Counted from the stretch's first letter, positions 1 through 13,000 are shown. The stretch: DNA of 64,000 nucleotides from Cladopsammia gracilis (GCA_022457155.1 JAJGOT010000607.1:366001-430000), one strand, 5' to 3'. Notes: generated from the letters alone by a model not told the origin. Program-made: numbers and translations.

Positions 1-92
1 CATTTATCTCTAGAAGATGTCATGAGATCTATGTACAGTGAATTCACTCTAAGCCAGACACCCTCCAGACCAGCTCTAGCACTCTGCCTTAA

Positions 93-369
93 GGTTGATT
101 TACATGGGACAACTTTGTCGCATGCGATTTTTTCTTAGTGCACTGCTTGCATCAGGTGAAAATTGTATACAGCAGTCGCATCATATAACATTGTATGTGG
201 CTACAATAGGGTTTAAAACGTTTCAAAATCCTACAACTTTTTTTGTGTTGCATGCAACAGTTGTGAGTGAGTTGTAGGCTGATTTAGACGACGTGATTCA
301 TGTCATTCGTATGTTGGAGCCGGTTGCGTGCGATAGTTGTAGGCAAAAGTTGTGCCATGTAAATCAGTC
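93..369. mobile_element. TTAA-flanked MITE in ERGIC3 intron
   Basis: Imperfect terminal inverted repeats (GGTTGATTTACATGGGACAA at the left, its complement with few mismatches at the right) are each bordered by TTAA (89-92 and 370-373). The element is 277 bp with no credible ORF. TTAA duplication is typical of piggyBac- and Kolobok-type transposases; which one moved it cannot be told. Confidence 0.7.
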
Positions 370-1157
370 TTAAAGAGGTGTTCAACTTACAGTGGAGAGT
401 TCAGTTACAGAGTGACGAACAAGTGAAATCTGGCTGGGAGCAGCCAGCCCCTGATGTCTGCCTAAGAGAGGTGTCCACCTAACAGGGGTGTCTGCCTTGA
501 GAGAGTTGACTATACAAGACATATTAAAGGGGAAGTATCACGAGGTCGAAACTTGAAAACGTCGGCCCACGTTTTCAAGTTTGATTCCGCAAATTCAAAA
601 AGGCCATCGAGAAGTGGAGGTATTTGTTGAATCGAAAATCTGTTTTGATAGCCGGAAGAAAGAAAAAATCACTTTTAACAGTGACATGTCCAAAATTCTG
701 GTGCAAGAATAGTGAACAGTGCTGCGCGTGGAACCTTGTGATACTGCCCCTTTAATGACTTTTGAAGATGACATATAAATGTACATGTACTCCTTTTTAA
801 CTTGTGAATACATGCGAGTTACAGCAGACGGGGACAAACATGCAAATTTTCACTCCTTCCATATATCAGCTGAAAACTTTTCTTGGTACCTGTAATTCCA
901 CTGACCAGTGCATAAGGCTTGCGCATATACTTGCCCATTCCAAATGTGGTAATGATCATCTGTCTTACCCATGGGGATGCATTGTAGGGAGGGGAGGGTG
1001 GTGAGTTGAAGGCAGAGGGTGGGAGGTGGGGTGTACTGTAGATCAGTGGAGCAAAACATATAGGAGAGGGGGGGGGGGGGGGCGTCCAAAGGTTGTTTCA
1101 TGTTCACTTGTTAGCTGATAGCAGCCTTTGATTATTTTTGTGATGCTGTTTTTATAG

Positions 1158-4100
1158 ATTGATGTCATGCATAGTATATTTAAAACAAGAATGGATCTAG
1201 AGGGAAATCCAATTGATGAAAATGCAGAGAAAGGAGGTCAGTCAGTGATTTAAGCGTTATAATTTTGTACTTAGTACCATAGTCATACTGAATCTGTGGG
1301 CAATAAAGAATATATAAAATGACAGAACTATAAAATTTAAAATCTAAGGATCTAAAACAAAAACTGAAAATAACATGGACAAACATGTCCATGTCCAACA
1401 AATTACATGATAAAAGACCTTTACAATTTCTTGAAGTGTTACTGCATCTTGGTATGCAAAACAACATATTTTGTCTCAAAGAATACATACTTTGGGCATA
1501 CATTAATTGCTGGTAAAATGTTGTGCAATTTGTGGCCAGGATCATCAACAAACGAATATACTAGTTTATTAAAATGGCTTACACAATGTACTGGCAAACA
1601 TCACGGCATCTGTTGGACAGCATAGTGAGCCCAGATGTGGCCAGGGCCTCACTCTAAATAATTATAGCAAATTAAGGTCCAATATGAAAACGTTGCCAGC
1701 CTCTGAATACATTCAACATTGCCACTAGGGTATGCACAGCCAGGTAAAGCATAATGAAACATGCTTCTTATACATGTTGTGGTTCAAATGTTTCTTTGGT
1801 TTGAAAATTTCAAACCAGTTTAATTTTAATTTTCCTTTGTCTCAGATTCATTATCGTATTCTGAAACAAAAGAAAACAAAAATCAAACTAGTTTAATAAA
1901 TTTTCAACCAAACAAAAATTGAACACATGTACATGATTAAGTTGCCTAAAGCAATACATGTGCTTAATAGATGCTTAATGTAACAAACAACACTATCCAC
2001 ATGACCCTCCTTCCTGAAAACAATCCACCCATGTATTTTTTTATCTGTATTTTCACTAACAGATCTAGGCGACAAGAGTCATGAGGCAAAAGAGTTATTA
2101 GAGGTTTGTTTTACATTATATAATATTTAATTTGTAGTTAATTTTGTGAACATTATCCACACCCCCACCCCCACCCTCAGTGCAATTCCCACCACTGATA
2201 CTCCCAACCTCAATCAGATGGTCAGATAGTCAGTCAGATAGTCCGACAGCCAGTAAATAGGTCAATAAATGGTCAGTAAACAGGTCAGACACATAGCTAA
2301 TCAGTCCATCTTAGTCTGTCGGTCAGCCAGTCAGTCTGCCAGCCAACCAGGCAGCCAGCCAGTCATCAGTCAAGTCGGTCATCAGCCTGAGTCAGTCAGT
2401 CAGTCAGTCATCAGCCTGAGTCAGTCAGTCAGCCAGTCAGTCAGTCAGTCATCAGCAAGTCAGTCAGCCAGTCAGTCATCAGCCAGTCAGTCAGTCAGTC
2501 AGTCAGTCAGTCAGTTAGTCAGCCAGCCAGTCAGTCAGCCAGTCAGCCAGTCAGTCAGCCAGCCAGTCAGTCAGTTAGTCAGTCAGCCAGTCAGCCAGTC
2601 AGTCAGCCAGTCAGCCAGCCAGCCAGTCAGTCAGTCAGCCAGCCTGCCAGTCAGTCAGTCAGTCAGTCAATCAGTCAGTCAGCCAGTCAGTCAGTCAGTC
2701 CATCAGTCAGTCAGTCAGTCAGTCAGCCAGTCAGTCAGTCAGCCAGCCTGCCAGTCAGTCATCAGCCAGTCAGTCAGCCAGTCAATTCATGGCTTAAAGG
2801 GGGCATTTTCTACATCTATTTAGTGGTAATGTTGGAAGAGGAAATAAAGGGAAAATTGACATAATATTTGGTTTGTTCTCTTACAGCTTGATCCTAACAG
2901 ATGTGAGTCATGTTATGGAGCAGAGACGCCTGGTAAGGAATGTTGTAATACTTGTGAAGACGTAAGAGAAGCGTACAGAAGGAAAGGATGGGCTCTTTCT
3001 GAAGTGGACAATATCAAACAGGTACAATGTCCATAAAAATGGTCAACTCTATTACAATAACAGGATTCACATTTTTTCAAGGGCCCAAAAATCCAAAAGT
3101 TTATTGTGTAAAATATTGAAAAACAAATGGTACAGTGCTAAAGTATTGCCAAAGAGGTTTCATTTGAATGATCGCACCATAAGATTTCGTCCACAGACTC
3201 AAACATTAGAACTACACTGCATGTCTCCATAATTGACTCTGGGATTGAATGGGTTAAATTAATGGTGTTGTTGTATTAATTTTTGTTGTATAGTGTACAA
3301 GAGAAGGTTGGAAGGACAAACTCAATGAACAGAAAAATGAAGGCTGTTTAGTGACAGGCCATTTGGAGGTTAACAAGGTGGCAGGAAACTTTCACTTTGC
3401 TCCTGGAAAAAGTTTTCAACAACATCACGTCCATGGTGAGATTTATGTATAATGAAACAGTTGTGAGTTATAAATTATCAGAAAGTTAAAAGAACAGTTA
3501 ATCACAGTACAGTGCTACATGCATCCTTAACTGTTGACACTTAATGTCAGTCTTCCAGAACTTGTTGACAAGGTTTTGAAAACCTTTTGATATCCTTGGT
3601 GGGAAAAGGCATAAGTGATGATTTCGGTGAAAAATGAATTTACATGTAATTGCTCATGCTCAAAAATTGCAGAGTTTTCACATACAGACTAAGTCATTTT
3701 TGTGTGTTTCATGTTGATCTGTATTTGTTTTCTCAGCCTGAAAGCTTAATTTCCAGAAAAACTCCTGAAATTGGTTCCTTCAAAGAGGTTAATTTGTACA
3801 AAAAGTTAACTGTGGCCAATGTCTTTTAAACTAAGCTTTCAAGTGAGAAAATGGAACGGTTGCAGAGCAACATTTCTTTGTCATGTTTGTGATGAATGGT
3901 AATTGTAGTTGAAGCATAAATTTGATGTCTGTATATTTATTTTAAAATAAACAAATAGAAAATCAAAACTCGGTAGATTTCCACATCTGATGTTTATTAT
4001 CTGAGAGGCATATCTTGTTAAAAGTAAATTTCTACATAATATAAATAATAATGTACTAATACAAAATTCACATCAGAATTATTGATGTTATTTTGACTTT

Positions 4101-7100
4101 GTACTGCTTTCACGACTGGCTTAGTCTGAGCAGAACTTGCTAATAGGAAAATGTCAAAACTTTATGTTTATAAAGTCCAGCACTTTCCTTGTCTCACGCA
4201 AGTGTGGGAGTTTAAGGGTTTGATTGACATGGCCTTCCCTATGGTGGGGATTTTGACGTTACATGCATGATCATTCATTGCTCGCGACTGAGAAAGATTG
4301 GTGACATTTAGAGGAAAAATGCTTGAATGTAATTCAATGATTGCATTTGTTCTCAGTTTTCTTTGCTTTGTGATCAAGTGAAGGAGGACAACAGATTTGG
4401 CAGTTTCCTAATTTTTCTTGAACTTCTACTTAAAATGGCGTCAAGCAAAAACAACAGAAATAAACCAGAATTGTTCTACCATTTATTGAAATAAATATCC
4501 ACTATTGCAATTGCATGCATATTAGCCTGAAGTGTCAGACGCTTTCTCGCCCTATCCCCGTGCCCACAGGGGGCAGAGCGAGGAGAAAGCGTTTGCCCAC
4601 AGGGGGTAGGGCGAGGAGAAAGCATTTGACACTTCAGACTACACGCATATTACTATAGCATTTATTTTGGAGGATATTTAATCACCTGCACTTGCCCCAG
4701 GGTAACAAATTTTAATATTTTTTGACTGATGGTGTTGTTCTGGGGAGTGGAACATTGACATTTTTTTAAGGAAATGTCAAAATCCCCATATATCCTTAAA
4801 AATTTTAATAACAGAAATAATAAAGTAAAAACAGCTCTCATATTTTCCTTCAAAGTATTTCTTCAAACAATTATCCATTTAAACTTCCATCAGATATTTT
4901 CACACATGCATAATTTCCACCATTAAAATCTAGCACATTTAAGCCAATAAAACAACCTTAAACTAATAAACTATAAACTTCACAGTAAAATAATAAACAC
5001 CAAACCTTTTATTTGGGTTTATAGACTGTAAACAGCTCTATTTATCAGATTTGACATGTTAAATTATTAAAAGTTAAATTATTGTAAAACAACCTTTTTT
5101 GGCACAAATCACAGTTTAACATTTTACTACTCTAATAAAAGTTTTGCACTTTTCAGTTGCCATTCTCAAGTTAAGTTCTGGGGGCAATGTAATCAGACTT
5201 AATAGTAAGTAAAAATGTTTTGTCTAAACCCTGAATTTAAACAAACCAACTTCAGTTTTTTTTTTCTCAAATTCAAGAAATGAAGTTGATCTTTTGATAG
5301 TTTAAATCAATCCAGATTTTAGTTTAAAGACAACTAAAAGTAATGCACTGCTGATACCGTAAATAAAAGTATAAAATTTAAAAATATAATGGTGAACTCT
5401 GCACTGCAATAGATAGGTTTAAGTTACAGATAAACCGTGTAAGTTACATTAAGGGTTCTGCTCAGACTTAGTAATCTGGTCATTAAATAAAAATAAACAA
5501 AGTCGCTTTTAAAATTTAGGAAGTAAAGTTTTAAGTAATGCTCCACATAAGAACGATAGCAAACTTCATTGTTCTGCGGCATTGGCTCTTTCCCACATAG
5601 AATATCTTTGATTTCAAGAATAGAGTTGGAGCTGATGGTTAATAATTATATTTTATTATAAAAGTAAAGAAAATCCATTTGCGTCAAATAAATTTTAGGA
5701 AATGTTCACGCTTAACCAATCAGAATAGCAGAAGACAATAGCTAATAATTTTGCTTCTTTGATGAAGTTCCCCAAATACAACATATTTTAAAAATTGCAT
5801 GTTGTGCAATTGGCTCTCAAATTACTTGAAACCTTAAAAACATTAGACAAAATGCACCTTGAACTTTTACTTTTAAGCAGTTTTTGAGTCCAGGCCAATG
5901 AGATCACTAGTTGTAACAATGAAAATAGTTGACATTCCATCGTGCATTGCCGTTCAGTGCTATCCTTCTTATGCGGATCATTCCTTAATGTTTAATTTTT
6001 TTTGTAACAATATATTCAGTGCCTATTACCGGTAATGAATAACAAAGTAAAAACACAATTACTCTTCCCCTCCCCAAACTTTTACAAAAAAAAAAGAAAA
6101 TAACCAAGTGTTTTGGTTAATTTTTTCTCTACTAGTGCATGATTTGCAGCCATTTGGATCCACACAGGTAAGGTTATATTAATTTTATAAAATAATTGTT
6201 AATGTTTCATTTTTTAGTTATTTTAATATGGTGTACAGACTACTTTGCCAACTTTAAATAACTCAGCCTACAGATAAAAGTCTGGTTTCCTGTAAAAATA
6301 TACATTAGAGCAATTTTCGTATGAACTTGAAAAACAGTTTCCCCAAGTAAGATAAGATAAGATAACTTTATTAACGTGTCAAAATCGCTAGCATACAGTG
6401 TACACTAATTGGGGACACCCTAACTACACTGTAACTACAATAATAATCTAATAATGTTTACAATTTGTTTCATCTGCCAATAGTTGAAAGGATCAAAACA
6501 GGCTTCACTTGTTTTCCCACCAACAAAAATCCCTAATATGGAAAAATGATTGTTCGATTGACCAATCAGAATGCTGATAAGCGAGTGACATCAAAGAGAA
6601 TAGCTTTGCAGGTTCGCTAAACCAACCAAAAGCCGCGCATGTTTGCCTCCGTTCGCTAGACCAGTCAAATTGTTTTGGTTGTGTTTTTTTTATACATGAT
6701 CATTTCAAGGCCATAAGAAAATCGCTGTAAGCAAGATACATCTTCTTGTACATATTGACTGGTTTAGTAGGTTCACACTCAGGCTAAACTTGCTACATTG
6801 TAAGCCAGACACTTACACGCAAAGAACACAGTGTGAGCATCAGTCAATAAGGCATTTGTTTTCCTCACAAACGTTTTTTTTTTCTTTCAGTTTAATTTGA
6901 CTCATCACATTCGCCATCTGTCGTTTGGCCATGAGTATCCAGGCATAAAACATCCACTGGATGATACGTTTGTTGCTGCAGAAGATGGTAAGCTAAAAAT
7001 TCCAGTATTCATCCACAGACTGGGAGCTGTCGATAAACTGGCCCTGGGCTCATATTTGCCCAACGTCCCTTTTTGTCGGACATATTTTTGTGTGGGCTGA

Positions 7101-9410
7101 TATTTGGGTGGGCTTTCGTTTTGGTTGGAAATATTCGGTAAAAAATCAATGGGGCTTTTTTCGGGTGGCATTTTGTGTCTTAAAATTCTGCGAGCCATTT
7201 GCGGTCATTGAATTTTCTGAAAATGCAATCACAAGGCGATTGCAAGAAAAATACTGTTGTGGGGCATATTCCTGAACCGCTTGCCCGAATTTTAGCCCCA
7301 ATGCTCAAGAACAAAACCATAACTTATGTACAGGCAAAAATAACAGGTGAAAAATACGGAGCACCAGAGGGAGTGTGGGTTCAAGGCGGTAGAAATGCTT
7401 ATCTTATCTCGCCTTCTTCCTGTTTTGTATTTCATCAACTTCACTACTCATATAGCGACTGGTGAGAAAATTATATGTTGATGCCATGTCATCTTGTTTT
7501 TTCAGCCGGAAGTATGTACCAGTACTTTGTGAAGATAGTTCCAACGACATACCGAAAGTTAAGCGGCGAGGTGAGCAGGACTCTTACAATTTTATTTCAG
7601 ACTCCAACTAATATAATAGCAGTAGCTAAATTTAAGTGAGGCACGCTAGTCGTACATGTGCGCACTGTTTCGTCGAAACATCGGAGTAGTTGAATTTAAA
7701 CCTTGTTTTTTTTTTTTTTGCTTGTTGTTAGGGGAAGAGTTGGTGGCTTTTTTTTTTTTTCATGATTTAACCCTTTAAGCCCTAATATCAAAATTTAAAT
7801 TCTCATTTCTAGTCCTATACATTTCCTATAGAAGTAGTGGGGAGAAATTGTTTGGATATCAAGAGAACTCATCTTGTGTGATCATGTCCTTAATTCTCAT
7901 GACCTTTTTGATTGATAAGGCATTAATATTGCAAGGAGAAATTTGATGCTGATCACTGTTAGGGCTTAAAGGGTTAAAAGGGACACTGCCCGCCGAAAAA
8001 ACAAAATTTCTCTTGCCTTATTTCCACGTTATATCACCAAATATACAACTTACTTTGATAAAAAAGATTCTATAGAGCAAATCAGAAGCAGTAGTTTTGA
8101 GAAAAAGTGCAGGATTACAAGGATAGAAGTGGATTACAGTTCATCAAATCTGATTTATTCACAGGCCGTCAAGAAATTAATATTGCCATTCTTGTCAGTA
8201 TCTGTGCTTCAAGTTTTTTTTCTCCGTTTGCTTTTCTCTTTCCGCAGGTGGTAAACACAAATCAATTTTCAGTGACCAAGCACAAGAGAGTTATCCGACA
8301 AGTGTCTGGTGAACATGGTCTCCCAGGTATATCAAACCTTTTTTCTTTTCGAGTGATTTTCAATTGAGTATCAAAAGTAATTCCCCAATTGCTTTCGTTT
8401 TGCATTGCTACGCTTTGTGATTGGCTACAAAATCTCGCGCCACTTTCTCGACCAATCAGAAGTAAAACCAAAACCAATCGTGACTTGCTCGCACGCGTTT
8501 TCCCGCGTTTGGCGCCGCCGACATGTAATTGCTTCGAGATCTGATTGGTTCATTGGATTGTTTACGACTGCTGTGATTGGTCAGTGATTACTTTAGTTTT
8601 GGTCACACTGCAGCTTCCTTAGATGCTAATGCCGTTGCTCCTTTGTAGGTGTTTTTGTACTGTATGAATTCTCTCCGATGGTTGTTCAGTACACGGAAAG
8701 CCGAAGGTGAGGTTCTGCGTTCAATGTGTTGTTTGTCGGTTCTTTACAGTAAAATCCTGCTTAATCTATAATGCAGTCAACTCTCTCAAACGGACACCCC
8801 TGTAAGACAGTTAGCTCTCTAAGGCAAACACCAGTTCTTGGTTGCTTCCAGCCGATGTTAACTTGTTTTTCTGGAGGACAGTTAGAACTGGTTCCGAACG
8901 TGGTCCGAAGGTGTCCCGTTAAAAAAGAGTTCACTGTACACATAAATCTCTCGCCAACCTGCGAGCAGAACCTTTCTTTATCTCGATACGAGAGAAGAAA
9001 CGCTCTGCAGAAATAGTGTCAAATATTTATTGAGCATGCGCAAGTGTTGGATACAATTTCAAACCCAGACCAAATCGAGTGGTCACCATTTTGTAGTTGT
9101 TGCGGCGAAGGTCTTGGCATGGCTCTCTGTGAAGTCAGAAACTAACGTATATTTTTTTAATTTTATTTTAGGTCCTTTATGCATTTTCTCACCGGACTCT
9201 GTGCTATTGTCGGCGGTATTTTTACAGGTTAAGTCACTAGTTTTTTTCCCTTCCATTTCCTTGCCTTCATACCTTGTAATATTGAGTTGTCCTTTCTTAC
9301 AGTTAATTATTTTTCGTTTTTTTTTTTCAGTGGCTGGACTCGTAGACTCCATGATTTATCATTCTTCCCGAGCGCTACAGAAGAAAATCGACTTGGGAAA
9401 AGCCACCTAA
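1158..9410 (+). CDS. ERGIC3: ERGIC3, ER-Golgi intermediate compartment protein 3 (3' part, 11 exons)
   Basis: Coding exons seen: 1158-1236, 2063-2103, 2887-3021, 3294-3435, 6136-6167, 6891-6987, 7506-7570, 8248-8326, 8649-8706, 9172-9227, 9331-9410. All introns are GT-AG, and the exons join in one frame of 864 nt (287 residues plus TAA). The product matches the lumenal domain and C-terminal membrane segment of ERGIC3: a cysteine-rich block (NRCESCYGAE, CCNTCEDVREAYRRKGW), then EVNKVAGNFHFAPGKSFQQ, HIRHLSFG, YQYFVKIVPT, TNQFSVTKH, and a last transmembrane helix (HFLTGLCAIVGGIFTVAGL) followed by the short cytosolic tail ending KKIDLGKAT. The family cycles between ER and Golgi in COPII/COPI vesicles and helps export selected cargo. 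About the first 100 residues (N-terminal tail and first membrane helix) lie left of the window. Positions 1-1157 are intron. The gene converges on KCNQ. Confidence 0.95.
2216..2791 (+). repeat. CAGT/CAGC tetranucleotide microsatellite in ERGIC3 intron
   Basis: About 570 bp of CAGT and CAGC tetramers with occasional insertions. It reads as a serine/glutamine/valine-rich open frame only because the repeat lacks stops in that frame. It is intronic, between the exons ending at 2103 and starting at 2887, and is not coding. Confidence 0.9.
3036..3256 (-). mobile_element. Single-unit copy of the 88-bp-repeat element, in ERGIC3 intron
   Basis: Reverse-strand copy containing one diverged 88-bp unit: the complement of GTGTGACCATTCAAATGAAA appears with changes near 3155-3180. 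It is flanked by the same end sequences seen in the larger arrays (AATTGACTCTGGGA near 3232). It shows the low-copy state of the family that expands in KCNQ introns. Confidence 0.65.
4524..4640. repeat. Foldback element with GTGTCAGACGCTTTCTCG arms
   Basis: Inverted arms start AGCCTGAAGTGTCAGACGCT on the left and end AGCATTTGACACTTCAGACT on the right. A partial internal duplication of the GCCCACAGGGGG segment sits inside. It lies in the 2.7 kb ERGIC3 intron (3436-6135), which otherwise shows only AT-rich sequence. Confidence 0.6.
7767..7977. mobile_element. TTAA-ended MITE with TTAACCCTTTAAGCCCTAA termini
   Basis: Left end TTAACCCTTTAAGCCCTAA and right end TTAGGGCTTAAAGGGTTAA are near-perfect inverted repeats around a 211-bp non-coding element in the ERGIC3 intron between exons ending 7570 and starting 8248. 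TTAA at both edges suggests the same target-site preference as several other elements here. Confidence 0.75.
8348..8606. mobile_element. Partial copy of the CCAAT-rich MITE in ERGIC3 intron
   Basis: It shares the diagnostic core (CCAATCAGAAGTAAAACCAA, then GTTTTCCCGCG, then a TTGCTTCGAG block) with the full copies at 46133-46415 and 61867-62150. Its ends are eroded, so the terminal AGAGCAGTTTTCAATTG motif is incomplete. Confidence 0.7.
8765..8945. repeat. Interspersed repeat fragment with GGACACCCCTGTAAGAC motif
   Basis: This stretch resembles, partly in opposite orientation, sequence at 390-520 and 27478-27620 (a GAGAGGTGTCCAC...CAGGGGTGTCTG pattern). It is non-coding and intronic in ERGIC3. 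The parent element is not identified. Confidence 0.4.
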
Positions 9411-9697
9411 CAAACTCCAGTCTTATCATGTTGCGTGACGCGATTGGGATGCGTGAATACGAATAGACATTGCGTGGCTGGATAGGGAATATTGCGTGAC
9501 TATCAACACAACTCTGAAGTTGTCATAACTTTGTACAAAATGCCTACTGATGCACATTTTAAATTCGAGGAGGCGGTTTTAGACAAATAATTTAATCAAG
9601 CGACTTGCAGTTGACCAAATTATCAGGCGCTGCCATTGTATGTACGAACAGTTTTACCATTTTGCAGGATTGACAACTTATTTTCTAAGCCTTACAA

Positions 9698-9703
9698 AAT
9701 AAA
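9698..9703 (+). promoter_or_regulatory. Candidate polyadenylation signal of ERGIC3
   Basis: A canonical AATAAA lies about 290 bp after the ERGIC3 stop codon, on the same strand, with no repeat element between them. It is the first clear hexamer downstream and gives a plausible 3' UTR of about 0.3 kb. No transcript data are available here. Confidence 0.55.
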
Positions 9704-10989
9704 ACAATTCAATTTTAAAACGTGTAGTTGAATGAGGTAGCTTTCCTTAAATCTACAGCACGGTAGCATTGAAGACTTCTCTTGCTCAGCAGGGGTCTAT
9801 CCAGGTGATTGAAGGGGTGGAAGGTTCACTCACTTTCATTCAAAGGCCAGGGTAATAAGCACACAACTGTAAAATCGTCTTTTGTGCCAATCAAGAGAAC
9901 ATTGAACTTCCGGTTGCCAACTGGAACATCCGGGACGTCAACGTTCTTGTTGCCCAAAGTCCCGCATGAAAACAAAGGCGTTCAATTTGTTAACCTTTAT
10001 TTCTGGTTTTATAAGTTTCTTCTATTGGCATTTGCTTTCATTATATTAAACTGTACATCAGATGTTATGACTGTTTTACAGGCAAGTCTCTTGAGAAAAT
10101 ATAAAAATACACCTTGGAGAGCCAGCCATAGCTCGGCAATGTACAAAAGACAACACATTAACACCTTGAATTTAAATAACGGTCATAACAAAGAGAAATC
10201 ACCGGCGTTCGAATAGGGTTGATTTCCAACTGTTTTCCATCCTTCTCCGAAGGAACGCGGGCGCACAAAACGGTCAGCAATAGTCAACAAAATATATATT
10301 ATATTATCAGCATGCATCAAATAACGTAAAGCGTGATAGGCCACGTCACGCGATACAAGAGAGCGATTTATAATCGACTGTCTTTGAGAATGAGATGCCT
10401 GTTTTCTTTGCCGAGCTCTTGAAAATGTGCCTGCAAAATGATCTGACCAATCGGAGCAAATATAACATCACGTCAGGTCAAAAACCAAACCAATTTTTCC
10501 GCTCTAGGCATCGGCTGCACCTGTTTTTTGCTTTCATTTCTGATTGGTTCTTTTCGTTATTTGCTCTGATGTGATTGGTCAAATACAGTTACTTAAATTT
10601 TAACAGTCGATTAAAAATCGCTCTGCCGCAGATGTAACAATCATTTGTAAGAAACTACCGAAGCAATAGCACTGCGATATTCACACGCAACTTGCGTCAA
10701 GCATTGCACCACTTATGGAGTCCAGCTTCCTAGAAATCTTTCGTCAAGAAGATTTCTTGTGGTGCTTCAAGTATTAATCACAATGTGTCACCTAGGTTGC
10801 ACACCTTTGCTTTGTCATGTGTCGAGTCAGTTGCTCATCCACATCTCCAGAGAATTCCATGATTTCAATATGGCGTCGCGTTGGAGTTCAATGAAGACTT
10901 TTCTCGTGTTTTAAAGCTTAAAAGGGGCTAGGTATCGATATATTTAGCAATTTCAATAACTAAGAGGCTTAATGCACAGTGAAAATTAT

Positions 10990-11473
10990 TAGGCCTGGTT
11001 CCCACTAGCGATGCAATCGAAAGCGGAGTCGGAAGCGAAAGGATCCTACTGATGAACAGTTACGAAATTCAGATATATTTAGTAGCCAAATTTATTTGCG
11101 GTCTGTCCCCTTTGAATTACGTTCTAGCGTAAATTAAAAAAGCGCAGTCGCAATCGCAATCGGAAGCTCGTGGAAATCGGAAGGATCAGCAGGTTTCATT
11201 TTTCTTCCGATTCCCTTACTATCCGTTACCGTCGTTTTGATTTCCGGTAGTTTCTTGGTGTTGCGGATGGTGTGATCACCAAATGACGTAAAACAAAAGA
11301 TTCAAAAGACACTGAACAATACCCACACCACAACACAAAAGCTAACCAACAATGGCTTCCGCAACACCACGAAACACCCTGATTTCCACTAGATTGTGAG
11401 GTTCTTGCGATTCCGATTCCACTTATGATTCCGCTTGCGATTCCTCTTACGTTGCTAGTGGGAACCAAGCTTA
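10990..11473. mobile_element. TIR element with GGTTCCCACTAGC termini
   Basis: Left end AGGCCTGGTTCCCACTAGC and right end GCTAGTGGGAACCAAGCTT form inverted repeats. The interior contains repeated 'CGGAATCGGAAG'-like strings. It sits in the 2.6 kb convergent intergenic space between ERGIC3 (stop 9410) and KCNQ (stop at 12017), and a second MITE is nested inside it at 11250-11377. Confidence 0.7.
11250..11377. mobile_element. Small MITE (TTTCTTGGTGTTGC ends), nested copy
   Basis: Ends GTTTCTTGGTGTTGCGGA and its imperfect inverted copy (TCCGCAACACCACGAAAC) bound a 128-bp element inserted in the larger TIR element at 10990-11473. A second copy at about 31092-31215 is nearly identical through the interior, which confirms that this is a discrete mobile unit. 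Confidence 0.75.
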
Positions 11474-12016
11474 AATGTGCTCGAAACATGATTCTACGAT
11501 GCACAAAACTGTCTAGTCAAAACATTTTAAATATTACTTCAAAATTATTCAATTCTGACAACTCGAATTTCTTTCTTTTCGTCTTACTTGTATGTTTTTA
11601 GTTCTTCCTACCATTTTAAACCAATTTTCAGAGCGTAAAAATCAGTTTAAATGTCAGTCTGAATATCACAGAATCATATTGAATGACGTAACCTAGTGTG
11701 ATATAAGCCCCTTAAATAGCGTGACCAAAATCATAAAAAATAGCATGAAAACATCCAACATGGTTTGACTGCGTCTACGAATTAGCAAACAGCGTCATAA
11801 ATTTTCCTTGAATAGCGTGACAAAATCACTCAAACAGCGTCACACAATCATCAAAAAAGCGTGACCTAGCCCCTTAAAACACAAGAATACATTCACATCC
11901 GTCATCGAATCCTGTATTGGACGCCCCTTGTCTTGACATCGCGTCAGTTTCGTAATGGCCGGATAAGCGAGAAATCGCTTTTCTATTTGATGAGCGCTTT
12001 GAACGTTCCAACACAT

Positions 12017-13000
12017 CTACACATCCACAGGATTAGCTTTCACAAGCGGCCGCCTCTTTGCCGACATCCTGGTCGGAGCAGACCTGGTTAATTCATCAAA
12101 ATGTCCTGTTTCTAGGTCACGTGAGGAACGTTCCTCGTCGGAACACACGTGAGAGCTCCCATGTGCAGTGCCCCTCCTGTCAGAGCCCGCACGCTCCGGT
12201 TTTCCCGTGTAACGCACGCTAATGTCATCTAAAGCTTCATCTTCGCTTGTACGGAAATGAGGTAAAGCAATTTCCTCGTCGGGTGATTTTGTTTCAGATG
12301 TTTCATCTAAGCTCAGTTGACTTCGTTTCCTCCTGAATGAAACCGGTTCTTTCTTTTCCCAAACTAGTTCAATATCCCCCGGACCGGGTTCAGTATCCAC
12401 CCCCCCGGGATCCGGCTCCGTATCAGCACCCCCCGGAACTGGGTCAGTTTCAGACGCGGTAGAGTTCTGTTGGGATAATGATCCGGGGCAACCAACGGTT
12501 TCTTTAGAACCAGTCAGACTCTCTTCCGTTACGTCCGACAACTGCCTCTTATCTGGGACAAGAATGCGTGACAGCGGAGGGGCGTTCAGAGTACCTACGT
12601 CACTAATGTACAAGCCATCTAATTGGGCAATGTTTTGATGGTCTCCGCCTGTTAAACTCCCATGCAGTGAACTCGATGAAGTTGTTCGTGACCCCTGGGC
12701 GCGATCGTAAAACGAGAGCGAACTTTGTACCGACTCCGGGTCACTGAGTGTCACGTACGGTATATTCGAAGCTTGTGTCACGTGGGTAGTAACGCGGTTC
12801 GTGTCCACGTCCATTTGAGCGCGCATGTCCAATGGATCTGAGTGTGCTCGTGATACAGAGGAGCGTCTAGACGACACGCCGTCAGCATTCCCGCGGAACA
12901 AGTCGTATGAGTTGCTGCCTCCAGAAGGACAGGTGCGCGAGTGCTGAATATTCTGAAGTATCTGTAACACCGCTTCCAGTTTGGAATCCATCAAGTTCAC
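12017..13000 (-). other. KCNQ last exon: helix D end and long disordered tail
   Basis: The 327 codons after the CTAG acceptor begin [20 protein letters not shown], the second half of the tetramerising coiled coil, then turn into a Ser/Asp/Glu/Pro-rich tail. A degenerate repeat of about 10 residues ([18 protein letters not shown]) lies in the middle. No domain is recognised in the tail. It is much longer than the equivalent tail of KCNQ1. No obvious AATAAA was seen close downstream on the minus strand. Confidence 0.85.

Noticed and set aside
2269..2823. 184-codon open frame rich in Ser-Gln-Val
   Set aside because: It is a translation of the CAGT/CAGC microsatellite within an ERGIC3 intron.
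8348..8606. Promoter with several CCAAT boxes
   Set aside because: The CCAAT/ATTGG pairs belong to a dispersed MITE found five times in the window, so they are not evidence of a promoter.
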